Assembly: GCA_963830565.1 (NCBI GenBank)
Contig: CAWHMO010000014.1
Coordinates: 24,052 to 88,051, forward strand
Length of the DNA: 64,000 nt
Origin: DATFDN01 sp963830565
Lineage (GTDB): Bacteria > Pseudomonadota > Alphaproteobacteria > Acetobacterales > Acetobacteraceae
Direction: 5' to 3'
Shown here: one piece after another, positions 61,469 to 64,000 of the stretch
How the letters are laid out: each line of letters begins with the position of its first letter
Position numbering within the stretch: position 1 is the first letter of the stretch
Notes under the pieces: generated by a model
Seen by the model: only the letters and a program-made list of their open reading frames with translations
Database searches by the model: none
What the model was told of the DNA's origin: nothing
Made by a program: the position numbers and the translations under genes

Positions 61469-61894
61469 CATTGACAGCTCGCCGACCGGCCGGCGATCTT
61501 GCAATCAATAGCTGATCCGCAGGCGCGCACCGGCCGCTCCGGCAATGCCCGACCTCAGGGTCGGCTCCAGCAGATGATTGCACTATCTCAGCGCAATCGC
61601 GACCTCTATCCGTCCGCCGACCCCAGCGCCGCCTGGCCGCCCGGCACATGCCAATACAAGGCGCTCGGCGCCACTCCGAGCTGCCGCGCACCTCAGTCGC
61701 CGTCATCGTGCTCAACGCCAGCATCGCCGTCGATGCGGACACTGGCGCAGCCGCTCCGCCGCTGTTTGGGGTTGGCATGGACCAACCCCCGACGGGGCAA
61801 ACAGTTTTTCTTGCAAATCAAGACCGAAGTGGGAATAAACCCGCTGAAGCCGGGTTCGCCGATGAATTTGGCTTTGCGCTGGGAGAGTTCTGCC
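61469..61894. other. Gap without recognisable gene
   Basis: 426 bases. A long plus-strand frame runs through it into the CxxCH gene, but the upstream part is low-complexity and has no domain; I place the start at 61895. No RNA gene or repeat recognised. Confidence 0.5.
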
Positions 61895-63437
61895 ATGGCC
61901 AGACGAGTCTGGATGAATTGGCTCGTTACAGCCGGTATCTGCCTTGCCTACACCGGCAATCTCACACTCTCGGGCGCTGCCTACGCATCCGACGATGCGG
62001 TTCGGAATACGCTGGCAAAGAAGGGCTGCGTGCGCGGAAAGTTCAAGGATTACTACCTCCAGGGCCGGGGCGGCGACCCTGCAGCGGACTACAAGGGCCG
62101 GACATTCAAGCTCAGTCAGGACTACCCGACCCAGCTTCCGCCGATGGAAGCCTATCCCTGGCTGAAAATCCCGTTCCAGAACGGCGGCCCGGTTGATCCG
62201 CCGGCCTATCTGAAGGCGCTGCTCGACTACGGGCTGGAAGGCAACGTCGCGGTTGATTTCAACGTTCAGGACAACAAGGTCCGCAAATGGTACGGCACGC
62301 CCTGGATGGACTGGAATACCGAAGTTGCCGCAGACTGGCCAGGGACGGATGGCCGCGAATTTGTGCATGGCCTCACTCACGAATTCGATTCTGAAGGCAA
62401 TACGTTCGGCGAAGCGCAGGCTGACTTCGTTGACACATGGGCGCAGGCGTATGTGAACGACCGCTATGCGTTCGGCGTGGGACAAGTTTGGTGCAAACCC
62501 GACAATCCTACACCGCGTGCTTTGAACCCGGACCCGACCGCCCTGAACAGCATGGCGAACGGATCATACGTGATCAAATTGCTGTTTTCGACGGCGAACG
62601 AGGCGGAGCTGCCGACCGTCAAGGGTGCGTTCGAATGGGACGCAGACATCTACGTCAACAAGAGCCCGCGCTACCGCAATGAGGGACCGCTCGCGCGCTA
62701 CCAGCGCGAGCTGGGCAAGGTCCGGCTGATCCAGATCGACCTTCAGGTTCGCGACGACCGCAGCCCCACCGGATGGCTCCTCGGAACCTACGGTTATGAT
62801 GGCCGTGCCCAGGGTGAGACGCCGTGGCAGCGGATGGTGCCCCTCGGGCTGCAATGGGGAAATGACCCCACGGTCACCTTCGCACAAAGCTGTTCCGGGC
62901 CGAATGGCCCCTGCGACTACAGCAAGCTGACGCAGCAATGGATCAACGTCCAAGCTGTCAAGGACCTCGCGACGCCGCCGCTCAGTTTCGACCATCTGGG
63001 GTTCGGCGGACGCTTGGCGGGGCCGGTCGACAATCCCAAAAGCTCCTGCATGGGGTGCCATCAGACCGCCGGCTTTCCGATGGTGCCGATCCTCCCGGAG
63101 TTTGCCCCGAGCGGCACGCTGCTCAGGCTCGAACTCCCGTGCGCATCCTGAAACCGCGCAGGATTTCCGCATGATGTGGTTCGGGAATGTCCCCGCCGGC
63201 GTTGTGTTTAGCGATACCCAACTCTATTCGGCCGATTATTCGCTGCAGTTGGCGATGGGCCTCCAGAACTTCACCTCCCTGCGTTGCGCCGCGAATGCCA
63301 GTCCGCCGCATCCTGTGCTTTGCGATCAGCTCGCCACGTGGGCTGACCTACAACGAAAGGCGATCAGCGGGGCTCTGGTATTCGGCACGCCCGGCCCCAA
63401 TGGTGCGCCCGTAGGAGCACCCGTAGGACCGCAATAG
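61895..63437 (+). pseudogene. Secreted CxxCH-containing protein, one frameshift near the end
   Basis: About 513 residues if repaired. N-terminal signal peptide (WLVTAGICLAYTGNLTLSGAAYAS), then about 420 residues of unrecognised sequence with FVHGLTHEFDSEGNTFGEAQADFVDTWAQAYVNDRYAFG. A single haem-c-type motif Cys-Met-Gly-Cys-His (SCMGCHQTAGFPM) lies at about residues 384-388. At about 63133-63146 the frame moves +1 and continues (RMMWFGNVPAGVVFSDTQLYSADYSLQLAMG) to a stop at 63435-63437. Start ATG 61895 with GGGAGA. Possibly a periplasmic c-type cytochrome or redox enzyme; I recognise no family. Confidence 0.6.
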
Positions 63438-63493
63438 GCATACGGCTCCCCATATTGCTTGGTGTCGGTGCGAGCGGCCGCCATCAGTGGGGC

Positions 63494-63765
63494 GACAGGG
63501 CGCTGAGCCGCAGCCAGGGCGGGTTGTTGACCAAGATGCACCTGCCCGCGCCGAAGGGAACGGCAGGCCGATCACGGCCGTCCTAACCGGCGGCGAGCGC
63601 CACGAGCCGGTGGCACTGGAGCTGGAGCAGCAAGAGCAACCAGCGCGGTGTTGATCCCGACGCCTACCGCGAGCGCAACCGGATCGAACGCTTGATCAAC
63701 TGATTAAAGCAGTTCCATCGCGTCGCAACCCGCACCGAGAAGCGCGCCGCAGTGGGTTTCTCCCT
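63494..63765 (+). pseudogene. IS5-family transposase remnant
   Basis: Fragments SRSQGGLLTKMHL, RAEGNGRPITAVLTGGERHEPVALEL (in short pieces) and DPDAYRERNRIERLIN, then LKQFHRVATRTEKRA, in successive frames. These are the DDE region of an IS5/ISL-type transposase. There is an internal deletion, an out-of-frame 2-base insertion near 63545 and an in-frame TGA after RLIN. A dead copy, distinct from the element at 1-512. Confidence 0.8.
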
Positions 63766-63985
63766 AGCTCTTCTCCCCTCGGCGAACCTGCTCCACCCGC
63801 AGTTCCTCGATGATCAGGGTCGCGATTCGCAGCTCACCCAGGGCGCTCTTCCGCAGCGACGCACGGCCCACCGCGAGCCGCCCAATGGCCAGCCTGCCGA
63901 TCGCGACTGCACCCACCGTGAGCGCCCCGAGCGCCAGCGCACCCACAGCCGATGCGCCAATGGCGAGGGCTCCTTCTCTGCGCAC
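63764..63985 (-). CDS. Small Ala/Gly repeat protein, 73 aa
   Basis: 73 residues of hydrophobic [A/T]xGxLAIGRLAVG-type repeats ending in LGELRIATLIIEELRVEQV. The first residues come from GTG/TTG 63985; the true start may lie just beyond the window. Similar short repeat proteins occur in proteobacteria, and the second half looks like pentapeptide/beta-helix turns. Membrane association or a bactofilin-like role is possible but unproven. Confidence 0.6.
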   Translation of the reverse strand: MRREGALAIGASAVGALALGALTVGAVAIGRLAIGRLAVGRASLRKSALGELRIATLIIEELRVEQVRRGEKS

Positions 63986-64000
63986 GGCTGGCTCTCGTCT

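Noticed and set aside
23743..63437. Genome-wide programmed +1 frameshifting
   Set aside because: No shared slippery motif or stop-codon context at the nine sites; insertion-type assembly errors explain them more simply.

Overview
The window is high-GC bacterial DNA with short intergenic gaps, many ATGA/GTGA start-stop overlaps and frequent GTG/TTG starts. The gene content (CnoX-type thioredoxin, LON-domain protein, Trm112, DUF971, PrmA, catabolic CoA-transferases, luciferase-like monooxygenases, MmgE/PrpD) fits an alphaproteobacterium, most likely Rhodospirillales/Acetobacterales. That placement is inferred from gene content only; there is no rRNA or tRNA in the window.

Layout. 1-0.9 kb: end of an IS5-family element and an IS1-family relic. 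0.9-10.4 kb: catabolic genes (two tandem amidohydrolases, a Rieske protein, GFA and carboxymuconolactone-decarboxylase proteins, then a minus-strand operon of enoyl-CoA hydratase, MmgE/PrpD and LLM oxidoreductase, and a serine hydrolase). 10.4-18 kb: exported hydrolase, an 815-residue membrane spermidine-synthase-like protein, a Tat-exported PCMT-like methyltransferase, a GH19 lysozyme and small enzymes. 18.1-24.5 kb: a GGDEF-EAL protein, a solitary DPPY DNA methyltransferase, an LLM plus intradiol dioxygenase pair, and a frameshifted methyltransferase. 24.8-33 kb: housekeeping (S41 protease, RNase R, CnoX, LON domain, Trm112, DUF971, CoA-transferase A/B, PrmA). 33.3-47.2 kb: a surface-glycan and acyl-modification locus. 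47.3-48.5 kb: small proteins. 48.6-60.5 kb: a second catabolic island (two acyl-CoA dehydrogenases, a CaiB CoA-transferase, part of an ABC transporter, a HisD-like dehydrogenase, two SDRs, a P450, a TauD dioxygenase). 60.5-64 kb: IS remnants, an orphan XRE regulator, a secreted CxxCH protein and a short repeat protein.

Most interesting region: 34.9-47.1 kb. A minus-strand operon (GNAT, Wzx flippase, DUF1972 glycosyltransferase, GT2) faces a plus-strand set (Asp/Asn beta-hydroxylase, acyl carrier protein, desaturase, fatty acyl-AMP ligase), closed by a second GNAT paralogous to the first. I infer that fatty acid is activated as acyl-AMP, loaded on the carrier, modified, then transferred by a GNAT to a glycan or amine that is exported. 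This is a hypothesis from gene content.

Data quality: eight genes carry nine apparent frameshifts (one SDR has two), and each is repaired by removing one base. This looks like insertion-type assembly error, so those genes are annotated as single genes with a disrupted frame.
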